Assembly: GCA_036269915.1 (NCBI GenBank)
Contig: DATBDM010000131.1
Span: forward strand, 1 to 64,000
Reading direction: 5' to 3'
Length of the DNA stretch: 64,000 nucleotides
DNA from: DATBDM01 sp036269915
GTDB taxonomy: Bacteria > Actinomycetota > Thermoleophilia > Solirubrobacterales > Solirubrobacteraceae
The translations under genes and the position numbers were made by a program. The notes below the pieces were generated by a model, which did no database searches, was not told the DNA's origin, and worked only from the letters and a program-made list of their open reading frames with translations. Below are positions 25,605 to 34,429 of the stretch, piece by piece. How positions within the stretch are numbered: position 1 is the first letter of the stretch; every line of letters begins with the position of its first letter.

Positions 25605-26752
25605 CGGTCGAGGCTACCCACGATCCAGGCGCCGGCGACCATCGTCGCCGTCACCGCCAGGTCGTCGTCGAGCACGACGAGATCGGCGTCGAAGCCCCGC
25701 GCCAGCGCGCCCTTGGACGCCTCGAGCCGGAGCACGCGGGCGGGCGTCGCCGACGCCATCCGCAGCGCGTCGCCGAGCGAGAGCCCGGCGAGCCGCACCG
25801 CGTTGCGCACCGCCGCGCCCATCGTCAGCGTGCTCCCGGCGAGCGTACCCGTGCCGGCCAGCTCGGCGCGGCCGCCGCGCACCGTCACCGGCAGCGCGCC
25901 GATCCGGTATTCGCCGTCGCCGAGCCCCGTCGCCGACATCGCATCCGTCACGAGGACGATCCGGTCGACCCCCTTGACCCGCCGGGCGAGCCGGATCGCG
26001 GCCGGGGCGACGTGCTCGCCATCGCAGATCAGCTCGCAGGTGACGTCGTCGCGATCGAGCGCCGCCCCGATCACGCCCGGCTCGCGGTGGTGGAACGGCC
26101 GCATCCCGTTGAAGAGGTGCGTGGCGTGCCGGGCGCCCGCGTCGAAGGCGGCCATCGCCTGCGCGTAGGTCGCATCCGTGTGCCCGACGGAGGCGACGAC
26201 GCCGGCGTCGACCAGCCGCGCGATCGCCTCCGGCGCGCCCGGCAGCTCCGGAGCGAGCGTCACCAGCCGCACGGGCCCTGCCGCGAGCAGCGCGTCGAGC
26301 TCGGCGAGGTCGGGCGCGCGCAGGTGCTCGGGATCCTGCGCGCCGCGATGGCGCTCGCACAGGTACGGGCCCTCGAGGTGGATGCCGAGCAGCGCCGCGC
26401 CGCCGTCGACCGGCTCCGCGGCGGCCAGCGCATCGACCGCCGCCCGCAGCCGCTCGCGCGACGCGGTCACGGTCGTCGCCAGCAGCGCCGTCGTGCCGCC
26501 GCGCGCATGCGCGCGCAGGATCGCGGCGCGCTCGCCGGCATCCGCGTCGAGGAACTCGGCGCCGGCCGCGCCGTGCACGTGCACGTCGACGAACCCCGGC
26601 GCGAGCACCGCGCCGCCGAGGTCGCGCGCCGGGCCGCCGGCGGCCCCCTCCCCGAGCGCGACGATGCGGCCGTCCTCGACGCGCAGCCACCCCGTGCGGA
26701 GCTCGCCGGTCGGCAGGGCGAGGCGCGCGTTGGCGAGCAGCTCCGAGGTCAC
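25601..26752 (-). CDS. nagA: N-acetylglucosamine-6-phosphate deacetylase
   Basis: 383 residues of the amidohydrolase fold: removes acetate from GlcNAc-6-phosphate. Metal and catalytic residues are visible: HVHG in strand 1, Glu in HLEGPYL, VGHTDAT, HATHLFNGM and the catalytic Asp in LVTDAMSATG. It is divergent from the sugar-transporter gene by 74 bases and translationally coupled to ppk2. With the SIS protein downstream of the transporter it makes a plausible GlcNAc utilisation module: uptake, deacetylation, then deamination or isomerisation. No kinase for GlcNAc was found in the window. Confidence 0.94.
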   Translation of the reverse strand: MTSELLANARLALPTGELRTGWLRVEDGRIVALGEGAAGGPARDLGGAVLAPGFVDVHVHGAAGAEFLDADAGERAAILRAHARGGTTALLATTVTASRERLRAAVDALAAAEPVDGGAALLGIHLEGPYLCERHRGAQDPEHLRAPDLAELDALLAAGPVRLVTLAPELPGAPEAIARLVDAGVVASVGHTDATYAQAMAAFDAGARHATHLFNGMRPFHHREPGVIGAALDRDDVTCELICDGEHVAPAAIRLARRVKGVDRIVLVTDAMSATGLGDGEYRIGALPVTVRGGRAELAGTGTLAGSTLTMGAAVRNAVRLAGLSLGDALRMASATPARVLRLEASKGALARGFDADLVVLDDDLAVTATMVAGAWIVGSLDR

Positions 26753-26826
26753 CCCGCCTCCCTACCCGCGATTGCCGCGCCGAGTTGTCGGGCAGGCCGG
26801 ACGCAGGTCCAACGGGAGGGATCGAG

Positions 26827-28206
26827 ATGCTCGAGGCACCAGCTCAGCGTCGCACGCTGAGCTTCACCATTGCGCTGACGGCGGCCACGATCGGTGTGAT
26901 CTACGGCTACGACACCGGCAGCATCGCCGGCGCGCTGTTGTTCATCCCGGCCCGCTTCAGCCTCTCCACGGGCGCGACCGAGTGGGTCGCGACGTTCACC
27001 GGCATCGGCCTGATCGTCGGCGCGCTCGCCGCCAACCGGATCGCCGACCACTTCGGCCGGCGCGTCGCGATGATCGCGCTCACCGTCGGCTTCCTCGTCT
27101 TCGCGGTGCTGCAGGGCATCGCGCCGAGCATCGTCGTCCTCGACAGCGCACGCTTCCTGCTCGGCGTCGCCATCGGCATCTCGACCGTCGTCGCCCCCGT
27201 CTACATCGCGGAATCGGCGCCGGCGCGGATCCGCGGCGCGCTGATCGTCGGCTACCAGGTCGCGACCGTCGTGGGGATCATGGTCGCGTACTTCGTCGCC
27301 TGGGCGCTGGCCGGCGGCGAGCACTGGCGCTGGATGCTCGCGATCTCCGCGATCCCCGCCGCGCTCGTGCTGCTCGTGCTGCTGCGGCTGCCCGACACGC
27401 CGCGCTGGTACATGATGAAGGGCCGCGTCGACGAGGCGCGCGCCACGTTCGCGCGCACCGATCCGGAGGCCGACGTCGAGCGCGAGCTCGAGGACATCCA
27501 GGCCGACCTGCGCGCCGAGCGCGGCGGCGAGATCCGCACGATGCTGCGCAAGCCCTACCTGCGGGCGACGATCTTCGTCGTCGTGCTGGGCTTCCTGGTG
27601 CAGATCACCGGCATCAACGCGATCACCTACTACAGCCCGTCGATCTTCAAGGAGCTGGGCTGGTCGGACACGACCTCGCTGCTCGTGCAGGGCTTCATCG
27701 AGCTGTTCTCCGTCTTCGCGGTCGTCGGCGCCGTGCTCGTGGTCGACCGGCTCGGGCGGCGCAAGACGCTGCTCACCGGCGTCGGCGTGATGATCGCGGC
27801 GAACATCCTGATGGTGCTGCTGTTCAGCTTCGGGTCGCTCGACGGCGGCTTCGAGTCGGTGCTCGGCTTCGTCGGGATCCTGTTCTTCACCGCCGGCTTC
27901 AACTTCGGCTTCGGCGCGCTCGTGTGGGTCTACGCCTCCGAGAGCTTCCCGGCCCCGTTGCGGACGGCCGGCGCGTCCGCGATGCTGACCGCCGACCTGC
28001 TCGCCAACCTGCTCATCTCGCGCTTCTTCCTGACCGTGTTCGAGGACCTCGGCGGCGCCGGCACGTTCGGCCTGTTCCTCGCCCTCGCGGTGATCTCGTT
28101 CGTCTTCATCTCGGCCTTCGCGCCCGAGACCAAGGGCCGGCCACTCGAGGACATCCGGCGCTTCTGGGAGAACGGCGGGAGCTGGCCGGAGGAGCCCGTC
28201 CGGTGA
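26827..28206 (+). CDS. Sugar-porter MFS transporter
   Basis: 459 residues with twelve hydrophobic segments. Sugar-porter signatures: GYDTGSIAGALLF in helix 1, RIADHFGRR between helices 2 and 3, PVYIAESAPARIRG after helix 4, LPDTPRWYMMKGR before the central loop, QITGINAITYYSPSIF in helix 7, DRLGRRK, and PETKGRPLEDI at the end. Probably a proton-coupled importer of a hexose or amino sugar. GGGAGG stands seven bases before the ATG at 26827. Its stop overlaps the GTG of the SIS gene (GTGA). Confidence 0.94.
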   Translation: MLEAPAQRRTLSFTIALTAATIGVIYGYDTGSIAGALLFIPARFSLSTGATEWVATFTGIGLIVGALAANRIADHFGRRVAMIALTVGFLVFAVLQGIAPSIVVLDSARFLLGVAIGISTVVAPVYIAESAPARIRGALIVGYQVATVVGIMVAYFVAWALAGGEHWRWMLAISAIPAALVLLVLLRLPDTPRWYMMKGRVDEARATFARTDPEADVERELEDIQADLRAERGGEIRTMLRKPYLRATIFVVVLGFLVQITGINAITYYSPSIFKELGWSDTTSLLVQGFIELFSVFAVVGAVLVVDRLGRRKTLLTGVGVMIAANILMVLLFSFGSLDGGFESVLGFVGILFFTAGFNFGFGALVWVYASESFPAPLRTAGASAMLTADLLANLLISRFFLTVFEDLGGAGTFGLFLALAVISFVFISAFAPETKGRPLEDIRRFWENGGSWPEEPVR

Positions 28207-29234
28207 GCGGCGCGGGCGGGCCGGGATCCGTGATGGCGGCGGAGATGGCCGAGCAGCCCGAGCGTCTCGCCGGCCTGATCGCCCGTGCCGGCGACCTGCA
28301 GGAGCGGGTGCGGGCGGTCGCGCCCCAGGCGCTCGCCGCGGTCGCGGTGATCGCGCGCGGCTCCTCCGATCACGCGGCGTTCTACGGGCGCTACCTGATC
28401 GAGCCTGCCGCCGGGCGCCCGCTGAGCTTCGTCTCGCCCAGCCTGTTCACGCTCTACGACGCCGACATCTCCTACCGCGACGTGCTCGCCGTCGCGGTCA
28501 GCCAGTCCGGCCAGACGCCCGAGATCACCGAGACGCTCGTGCGCGTGCAGGCGACGGGCGCCGCGGGCGTCGCCGTCACCAACGACCCCGAGTCCGACCT
28601 CGCGGCGATCGCCCACGCGGTGCTGCCGACGGAGGCGGGACCCGAGCTGGCCGTCCCGGCCACGAAGACGGTGACCACGCAGATGACGGCGCTCGCGATC
28701 CTCGCCGCCGCGCTCGGCCCCGTCCCGTTCGGCGCCGACGATCTCGAGCGCCTGCCCGAGGCCGTCGGCGCGGTGCTCGACGACCCGGGCCCGGCGGAGG
28801 CGGTCGCCGCCGAGCTGGCCGGAGCGTCGCGGGTCGTCGTCGTCGCGCGCGGCTTCCTCACCGGCGCGGCGCTCGAGAGCGCCCTGAAGATCAAGGAGAC
28901 GTGCGGGATCCTCGCCGAGGGCTCCTCCGCCGCCGACCTGCGCCACGGCCCGATCGCCGCCGTGACGCCCGACGTGCCGGTGCTGGCGCTCGACGCGCCG
29001 GGCCCCGCGCACGCCGACATGGCCGACCTGATCCAGACGCTGCGCGGCCGCGGGATCCGCGTGTTCACCGGCGCTCCCGGCGACGCCGACCTGCCGCTCC
29101 CCTCCGCGCTGCCGGAGGCGCTGCAGCCGGTCGCGGCGGTGGTGCGCGCTCAGCAGCTGGCCCGCGCGCTCGCGCTGCGGCTGGGCTACGACCCCGATCG
29201 CCCCGCCCACCTCTCCAAGGTCACGCGGACCTAG
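28203..29234 (+). CDS. SIS-domain sugar isomerase, candidate glucosamine-6-phosphate deaminase
   Basis: 343 residues, two SIS domains, similar to the isomerase half of GlmS but lacking the glutaminase half. Domain 1 has VIARGSSDHAAFYGRYLIE and AVSQSGQTPEI; domain 2 has VVVARGFLTGAALESALKIKETCGILAEGSSAADLRHGP, with the Glu and His expected for ring opening. The C-terminus ends HLSKVTRT, a GlmS-like tail. The GTG start overlaps the transporter stop. Beside nagA, the likely job is that of NagB-II, converting GlcN-6-P to fructose-6-P and ammonia; an AgaS-like role on galactosamine is an alternative. Confidence 0.85.
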   Translation: MSGAGGPGSVMAAEMAEQPERLAGLIARAGDLQERVRAVAPQALAAVAVIARGSSDHAAFYGRYLIEPAAGRPLSFVSPSLFTLYDADISYRDVLAVAVSQSGQTPEITETLVRVQATGAAGVAVTNDPESDLAAIAHAVLPTEAGPELAVPATKTVTTQMTALAILAAALGPVPFGADDLERLPEAVGAVLDDPGPAEAVAAELAGASRVVVVARGFLTGAALESALKIKETCGILAEGSSAADLRHGPIAAVTPDVPVLALDAPGPAHADMADLIQTLRGRGIRVFTGAPGDADLPLPSALPEALQPVAAVVRAQQLARALALRLGYDPDRPAHLSKVTRT

Positions 29235-30223
29235 CGGCGCGTCACTCCGCTCGTCGCGCCCGGGGCGAGCACCGGCTCGCGCACCGGCACGTCGCCGAGA
29301 GCCTCGTCGATCGCCTCGAGCAGATCGGGTGTGAGCTCCACGCCCGCCGCCGCGGCGTTCTGGTGGACCTGCTCCGGCCGCGAGGCGCCGATGATCGCCG
29401 AGGCGACCTCCGGGCGGCGCAGCGCCCAGGCGAGCGCGAGCTGGGGCATGGTCAGCCCCGCGCCCTCGGCGATCGGGACGAGCCGCTGCACGGCCTCGAG
29501 CGCGTGGTCGTCGAGCCGGCGGCCGATGAACGTGCCCATCTCGGCGCTGGCCGCGCGGGAGTCCGCCGGCGGCGCCTCGCCGGGCTTGTACTTGCCCGTC
29601 AGCACGCCCTCGGCCAGCGGAGACCAGACGATCTGCGAGATGCCGTGCTCCTCGCAGTACGGGAAGACCTCCGCCTCCGGAGCGCGCCAGAGCATCGAGT
29701 ACTGCGGCTGGGAGGAGACGAACGCGACCGCGTCGGGCACGGTCAGCCCCGCCTCGATCTGCTCGGGCGTCCACTCGCTGAAGCCCAGGTAGCGCGCCTT
29801 GCCCGCGCGCACGACCTCACTCAGCGCCTCCATGGTCTCCTCGATCGGCGCCTCCGTGTCGAAGCGGTGGCACTGGTAGAGGTCGACGTGGTCGGTCTGC
29901 AGGCGCTCCAGCGACGCGTCGACCTGCTTGTGGATCTGCTCCGGCGAGAGCCCCTTGTCGGTGTCCGACATCGGGAAGTAGATCTTGGTCGCCAGCACGT
30001 AGGAGTCGCGCGGGTAGTCCTTGAGGATCTCGCCCCAGGCGGACTCGGCGGCGCCGCGCCCGTAGGCGTTCGCCGTGTCGAAGAAGTTGATGCCGGCGTC
30101 GAACGCGGCGCGCGTGCAGGCCTCGGTCTGGTCGCGCTCGACGCCGCCGGAGTAGGTCAGCCAGGAGCCGAGCGAGATCTCCGTGACCTCGAGGTCGGAG
30201 TTGCCGAGCTTGCGGGTCCGCAT
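29231..30223 (-). CDS. Aldo/keto reductase
   Basis: 330-residue NADPH-dependent carbonyl reductase related to the voltage-gated potassium channel beta-subunit group. The tetrad is present: Asp in NFFDTANAYGRG, Tyr in the same motif, Lys in VLATKIYFP and His in YQCHRFD. The cofactor-binding part is also seen (SPLAEGVLTGKY, IIGASRPEQV). Its start is one base past the stop of the phosphoribosyltransferase gene, so they form a two-gene unit. Its last four bases overlap the convergent SIS gene. Natural substrate unknown. Confidence 0.93.
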   Translation of the reverse strand: MRTRKLGNSDLEVTEISLGSWLTYSGGVERDQTEACTRAAFDAGINFFDTANAYGRGAAESAWGEILKDYPRDSYVLATKIYFPMSDTDKGLSPEQIHKQVDASLERLQTDHVDLYQCHRFDTEAPIEETMEALSEVVRAGKARYLGFSEWTPEQIEAGLTVPDAVAFVSSQPQYSMLWRAPEAEVFPYCEEHGISQIVWSPLAEGVLTGKYKPGEAPPADSRAASAEMGTFIGRRLDDHALEAVQRLVPIAEGAGLTMPQLALAWALRRPEVASAIIGASRPEQVHQNAAAAGVELTPDLLEAIDEALGDVPVREPVLAPGATSGVTRR

Positions 30224-30224
30224 T

Positions 30225-30716
30225 TCAGGCCTCCAGGGGGTCGTCGGCGCTCCAGGGGAACGTGATCCAGCGCTCGGTGCGCCGCCACACGTAGTCGCAC
30301 TTCACCAGCGAGCGGGGCTTCTCGTAGAGCACGGCGGTGCGCACCTCGGCGACCTTGCCCTCGCAGAAGTCGTGCACCACCTGCAGCGTCCCGCCGGTGT
30401 CGGCGACGTCGTCGACGATCAGCAGCTGCTTGTCGGCGAGCGTCACGAGGTCGGGCACCGGCGGCAGCACCATCGGCACGTCGAGGCGCTCCTCGATGCC
30501 GGTGTAGAACTCGACGCTCATCGCGCAGGCGTTCTTGATGCCGAGCGCGTACGCGACCGCGCCGGCCGGGAGCAGGCCGCCGCGCGCGATCCCGAGGATC
30601 ACCTCGGGGCGATAGCCGTCGGCGATGATCTGCGCGCCGAGGCTGCGGGCCGCCTCCCCGAGGTCGGCCCATTCCATGACCTCGCGGATCGCGACGTCCT
30701 CGCTGGATTCGTTCAC
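30225..30716 (-). CDS. Purine-type phosphoribosyltransferase
   Basis: 163 residues. The PRPP-binding loop is LLIVDDVADTGGTLQVV, and the N-terminal phosphate-binding loop GIARGGLLPAGAVAYALG is typical of the xanthine/hypoxanthine group. It probably salvages a purine base to its nucleotide, though family members also include regulators. GTG at 30716 is the chosen start; ATG 14 codons in is an alternative. It is divergent from an SDR gene by 42 bases and coupled to an aldo/keto reductase. Confidence 0.9.
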   Translation of the reverse strand: MNESSEDVAIREVMEWADLGEAARSLGAQIIADGYRPEVILGIARGGLLPAGAVAYALGIKNACAMSVEFYTGIEERLDVPMVLPPVPDLVTLADKQLLIVDDVADTGGTLQVVHDFCEGKVAEVRTAVLYEKPRSLVKCDYVWRRTERWITFPWSADDPLEA

Positions 30717-30758
30717 CAGCCTGAGGCTAGACGTTCATCCGTGGTAGGAAGGTGTCCA

Positions 30759-31568
30759 ATGAGCTCATACGACATGGACGGCCGCGTCGTGTTGATCACC
30801 GGCGCCACGGACGGCCTCGGGCGCGCCCTCGCGCGGGAGGCGGCCGAGGCGGGTGCGACCGTGCTCGTCCACGGGCGCAGCGAGGCGCGGATCGCCGAGA
30901 CCCTGGCGGAGGTCCCGGGCGCTCGGGCCTACCAGGCCGATCTCGCCTCGCTGGAGCAGGTGCGCGCGCTGGCCGCCGCGGTCCGCGAGTCCGAGCCGCG
31001 CCTCGACGTGCTCGTCTCCAACGCCGGCATCGGCGCGACGGTGCCCGGGGGCGGGGAGCGCGAGGAGAGCGAGGACGGCTACGAGCTGCGCTTCGCGGTC
31101 AACTACCTGGCCGGCTATGTCCTGACCCAGGAGCTGCTCGACCTCCTGCGCGCCTCGGCGCCGGCGCGGATCGTCAACGTCGCCTCGGCGGGCCAGACGC
31201 CGATCGACTTCGACGACGTCATGCTCCGGCGCGGCTACCGCGGCGTCCGCGCCTACTGCCAGAGCAAGCTCGCGCAGATCATCTCGACCTTCGACCTCGC
31301 CGAGCAGCTCGACGGCTCGGGCGTGACCGTCAACGCGCTGCATCCGGCGACCTACATGCCGACGAAGATCGTCTCCTCCCCCACCTCCTCGCTCGAGGAG
31401 GGCGTGCACGCGACGCTGCGGCTCATCGCCGACCCGGCGCTCGAGGGCGTGACCGGCCGCTACTACGACCGCGAGCGCGAGGGCACGCCGGATGCGCAGG
31501 CGTTCGACCCGACCGCCCGCCGCTGGCTGCGCGAGCTGTCCGAGCGGCTCAGCGAGCCGGGTCGCTGA
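30759..31568 (+). CDS. Short-chain dehydrogenase/reductase
   Basis: 269 residues. Cofactor loop TGATDGLG, then SNAGIG, the catalytic Ser in NVASAGQ and Tyr/Lys in AYCQSKLAQ. The order and spacing resemble retinol-dehydrogenase-like SDRs, and the RGYRGVRAYCQSK stretch is typical of actinobacterial members. GGAAGG lies about eight bases before the ATG at 30759. The C-terminus overlaps the convergent HtpX-like gene by 20 bases. Substrate unknown. Confidence 0.92.
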   Translation: MSSYDMDGRVVLITGATDGLGRALAREAAEAGATVLVHGRSEARIAETLAEVPGARAYQADLASLEQVRALAAAVRESEPRLDVLVSNAGIGATVPGGGEREESEDGYELRFAVNYLAGYVLTQELLDLLRASAPARIVNVASAGQTPIDFDDVMLRRGYRGVRAYCQSKLAQIISTFDLAEQLDGSGVTVNALHPATYMPTKIVSSPTSSLEEGVHATLRLIADPALEGVTGRYYDREREGTPDAQAFDPTARRWLRELSERLSEPGR

Positions 31569-32436
31569 GCGCCGGGCGCGCCGACTGCAGGCGCGCTTCC
31601 ATGCGCTCCAGCTTGGCGATCCGCGCCTTCAGCGACGGGTGCGTCGCGGTCAGGCGGCGCTCGCGGGCGACCGGCAGCAGGTGGAAGGCGTCGCGCGCGG
31701 CGGCGACGCGCAGGTCGCGCGTCGGCAGCGCGTGGACGCCGTCCGAGACCTTCATCAGCGCTGACGCGAGCACGGCGGGATGGCCGGTCAGCGCGACCGC
31801 GCCCGCGTCGGCGGCGAACTCGCGATAGCGCGACAGCGCGCGGGTCCCAAGACTGGCGACCCAGCCGATCGCCGCCGCGATCAGGCCGCCGAGCTGCAGC
31901 GGCCAGATCCACCGCCCGGCGAGCATCGAGCCGCCGCCCAGCAGCACGGCGCCCGGTCCGCCGACGAGGGTCATGACGATCGCGTCGCGATGGGCGAGAT
32001 GCGCCAGCTCGTGCGCGATCACGGCCTCGAGCTCGCGCGGCTCGAGCCGGTCGACGAGACCCTGCGTGAGGTGCAGCCGGGCCCGGTCGCGGCCCGTGGC
32101 GACGATCCACGAGTTCGGCTGGCGCTCCTGCTCGAGCACGATCCTCGGCTTGGGCAGGTCGGCAAGCACGCACAACCGCTCGACCGCGGCGTGCAGCTCG
32201 GGCGCGGAGCCGGGCGAGAGCTCGTGCGCCCGTACGGTCGCGACGCGCTCCTGGATGACCAGGTAGAGCCCGATCGCGATCGCGATCCCCACGCCGATCA
32301 CGAGCCGGCCGGGCGCGACGGCGACCACGGCGACGAGCGCGGCGAGCACCACGAGCGGCGTCGCCACCGCCGCCAACACCATCCGCGCGACGAGGCCGCG
32401 GTCGGTGGGGAACAGCTCGCGGGAGGCGCCCGCCAT
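31549..32436 (-). CDS. HtpX-like M48 membrane metalloprotease
   Basis: 295 residues. Two N-terminal membrane segments (ATPLVVLAALVAVVAVAP and VIGVGIAIAIGLYLVI) are followed by a cytoplasmic protease domain. Zinc ligands are in AVIAHELAHLAHRDA (HExxH) and the Glu of SRYREFAADAGAV. Another pair of hydrophobic segments lies between them. HtpX-type proteases degrade damaged membrane proteins and are often heat- or envelope-stress induced; no such promoter was recognised here. It ends with HPSLKARIAKLERM, a conserved family tail. Confidence 0.92.
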   Translation of the reverse strand: MAGASRELFPTDRGLVARMVLAAVATPLVVLAALVAVVAVAPGRLVIGVGIAIAIGLYLVIQERVATVRAHELSPGSAPELHAAVERLCVLADLPKPRIVLEQERQPNSWIVATGRDRARLHLTQGLVDRLEPRELEAVIAHELAHLAHRDAIVMTLVGGPGAVLLGGGSMLAGRWIWPLQLGGLIAAAIGWVASLGTRALSRYREFAADAGAVALTGHPAVLASALMKVSDGVHALPTRDLRVAAARDAFHLLPVARERRLTATHPSLKARIAKLERMEARLQSARPALSDPAR

Positions 32437-32481
32437 GGCTCGATGGTACTCCTCTGGAGAGGCGGGGTAGCCTCGGCGCCG

Positions 32482-33339
32482 ATGAGCGCCGACGTCGACG
32501 GCTTCCGGCTCGCGTACGACCGGCACGGAGAGGCCGGCGCGCCGGCGATCGTGCTGCTGCACGGGTGGCCCGGCGGCCGCCACGACCACGATGCGGTCGC
32601 TGCGGCGCTCGCCGGGAGCGCCGACGTGCTCGTCCCCGACCTGCGCGGCTTCGGCGACGGCGAGGGACCGGCGGACGCGCCCGACGCCGCCTACGCGGCG
32701 CCGGCCCAGGCCGCGAGCGTCGTCGCGCTGCTCGACGAGCTCGGGCTCGAGCGCGTGCTGATCGGCGGCTACGACGTCGGCAGCCGCGTCGCGCAGCGGA
32801 TGGCCGCCGACCATCCGGAGCGCGTCGCGGGACTGGTGATCACGCCGCCCCTCCCGGGCGCCGGCGAGCGGATCCTCGGGGCGCAGGCGATGGACGAGTT
32901 CTGGTACCAGCCGCTCCATCGCCTGCCGCTCGCGCGCGAGCTGATCGACGGCCGGCCGGATGCCGTGCGCGCCTATCTCCGGCACTTCTGGGAGCACTGG
33001 AGCGCGCCGGGCTTCACGCCGCCCGCCGCCCATCTCGACGCGCTCGTCGAGTCCTACGCGCGGCCCGGCGCCTTCACCCGCAGCACCGCGTGGTACCGGG
33101 CCGGCTCGGGCGCCGTCGCCAGCGCGCTGGCCGAGACGGTTCCCGACCCGGTGGATCGCATCGCCGCGCCGACCACGATCCTGTGGCCGGAGCACGATCC
33201 GCTGTTCCCGCCGGCGTGGTCGGATCGCGTCGATCTCTTCTTCGCCGCCGCGGAGGTGCGCGAGCTCCCCGGCTCCGGGCACTTCGTGCCGCTCGAGGCG
33301 CCCGGCGCCTTCGCCGGCGCGCTGCTCGAGCGCGTATGA
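32482..33339 (+). CDS. Alpha/beta hydrolase with Asp nucleophile (epoxide hydrolase-like)
   Basis: 285 residues. LLHGWPGGRHDHD supplies the oxyanion motif and DLRGFGDGE follows strand 4. The nucleophile elbow is GGYDVGSR with Asp98 where esterases have Ser, the pattern of epoxide hydrolases and haloalkane dehalogenases. The acid is Asp in PEHDPLFP and the base is His in GSGHFVPLE. The cap contains EFWYQPLHRLP and RHFWEHW, whose aromatic residues could bind the substrate. It is divergent from the HtpX-like gene and ends four bases from the next gene on the other strand. Confidence 0.88.
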   Translation: MSADVDGFRLAYDRHGEAGAPAIVLLHGWPGGRHDHDAVAAALAGSADVLVPDLRGFGDGEGPADAPDAAYAAPAQAASVVALLDELGLERVLIGGYDVGSRVAQRMAADHPERVAGLVITPPLPGAGERILGAQAMDEFWYQPLHRLPLARELIDGRPDAVRAYLRHFWEHWSAPGFTPPAAHLDALVESYARPGAFTRSTAWYRAGSGAVASALAETVPDPVDRIAAPTTILWPEHDPLFPPAWSDRVDLFFAAAEVRELPGSGHFVPLEAPGAFAGALLERV

Positions 33340-33343
33340 GGGG

Positions 33344-33700
33344 CTAGCCGGGCTCCGTCGCGCGGAAGAGCTCGCTCAGCGGCGAGTCGCGCAGCGTCGC
33401 GCGGCCCTTGCGGACGCTGATCGGGCCGCTGGGCTCCTCGGGGACGACGGCGGGGCGCTCGGGCTGCGTGGCGCGCAGGCCGCGGCGATGCGCGGCGACC
33501 TGCTCGCGGGTGTCGCGGCCGAAGCGCTCGAGCTCGGCCATGTAGGCGTCGACGTCGGCTGCCTCGCGGCGCGCACCGCGCTCGATCCGGCGGGCCTCGC
33601 GCTCGGCCCCGAGCACGATCTCCCGCGCGGCGTCGAGGGCCTCGGCGTCGGCCAGCGCGGCCAGCGCGTCCCTACGCCAGGACTTCACGATCCATGCCAT
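33344..33700 (-). CDS. Short helical hypothetical protein
   Basis: 118 residues from the chosen ATG (33700), which has GGAGG four bases upstream on the minus strand; upstream in-frame codons have no such site. The protein opens MAWIVKSWRRDALAALADAEALD and continues as a long charged helix (GAEREARRIERGARREAADVDAYMAELERF), probably a coiled coil. A Pro-rich link and the tail DSPLSELFRATEPG follow. No known family is recognised. The tail ends in a short conserved-looking peptide, which might be a docking motif (inference). Confidence 0.7.
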   Translation of the reverse strand: MAWIVKSWRRDALAALADAEALDAAREIVLGAEREARRIERGARREAADVDAYMAELERFGRDTREQVAAHRRGLRATQPERPAVVPEEPSGPISVRKGRATLRDSPLSELFRATEPG

Positions 33701-33849
33701 GTCCTCCGGTCCTTCGACGGCGGGATGGGTCGTCCTGCGCGGCGATGGCTCGGCGCTCATCTGGGTGGCGGCGCGCGTCAAACCTCGGCCAGGTAGGGAT
33801 AACGCCAGCCCGAACGCGCGCGACGGGACATCCCGTCATCCTCCCGGCC

Positions 33850-34407
33850 GTGCATCTCCCCTTCCCCGTGCTCGTCCACGGCGACGGCGTCGTGCTGCGC
33901 GAGTGGACCGATGACGACGTGCCGGCGATGGTCGCGCTGCTCGACGATCCCGAGATCGATCAGTGGACGCCGATCGAGTCGCCGTTCGACGCCGGGGCCG
34001 CCGCCCGCTACCTGGCGCGGGCGCGTGCCCGGCGCAGCGAGGGCCGGGCGCTGCAGCTGGCCGTCACGACCGACGGCGAGGCGCCGCTCGGAGAGGTGCT
34101 CCTGTTCGATCCGTCCGGCGACTCCGCCGAGCTGGGCTACGCGATCGGCCCCGCGCATCGCGGCCGCGGGCTCGCGCGCGCGTCCGTGCTCGCGCTCGTC
34201 GACCACGCGGCGGCCGGCTACGGCCTGCAGCGCTTCCTGCTGCGGATCCCGCCCGGCAACGCCGCCAGCCGAGCGGTCGCCCGCTCGGCCGGCTTCGAGT
34301 TGACGCGGGACCCGCTCGTCGCGCGCGCCGCGAAGGGCCGTCGCGTCGAGCTCGAGACCTGGAGCCTCAGGCCTCCTGCTCGGTCGGCCGGATCAGCACC
34401 TCGCTGA
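33850..34407 (+). CDS. GNAT acetyltransferase, RimJ/RimL type
   Basis: 185 residues from GTG 33850. The GNAT core is readable: VLREWTDDDVPAMVALLDDPEI, QWTPIESPFDAGAAARYLARA, LGEVLLFD, ELGYAIGPAHRGRGLARA (acetyl-CoA loop) and NAASRAVARSAGFE. This pattern is that of N-terminal or ribosomal-protein acetyltransferases with broad small-molecule relatives. Its stop lies within the perfect hairpin that separates it from the convergent phosphoesterase gene. Confidence 0.88.
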   Translation: MHLPFPVLVHGDGVVLREWTDDDVPAMVALLDDPEIDQWTPIESPFDAGAAARYLARARARRSEGRALQLAVTTDGEAPLGEVLLFDPSGDSAELGYAIGPAHRGRGLARASVLALVDHAAAGYGLQRFLLRIPPGNAASRAVARSAGFELTRDPLVARAAKGRRVELETWSLRPPARSAGSAPR

Positions 34408-34415
34408 TCCGGCCG
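34385..34415. terminator. Bidirectional hairpin between convergent genes
   Basis: Perfect 13-bp stem CGGCCGGATCAGC (34385-34397) pairing with 34403-34415 around a five-base loop. It spans the stop of the GNAT gene and lies 15 bases from the stop of the phosphoesterase gene, so it can serve both. No T run is present. Confidence 0.6.
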
Positions 34416-34429
34416 GCCGCCGATCGTCT

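Noticed and set aside
26753..26826. NagR/GntR-type operator between nagA and the transporter gene.
   Set aside because: No palindrome of the NagR type is present in the 74-base gap.
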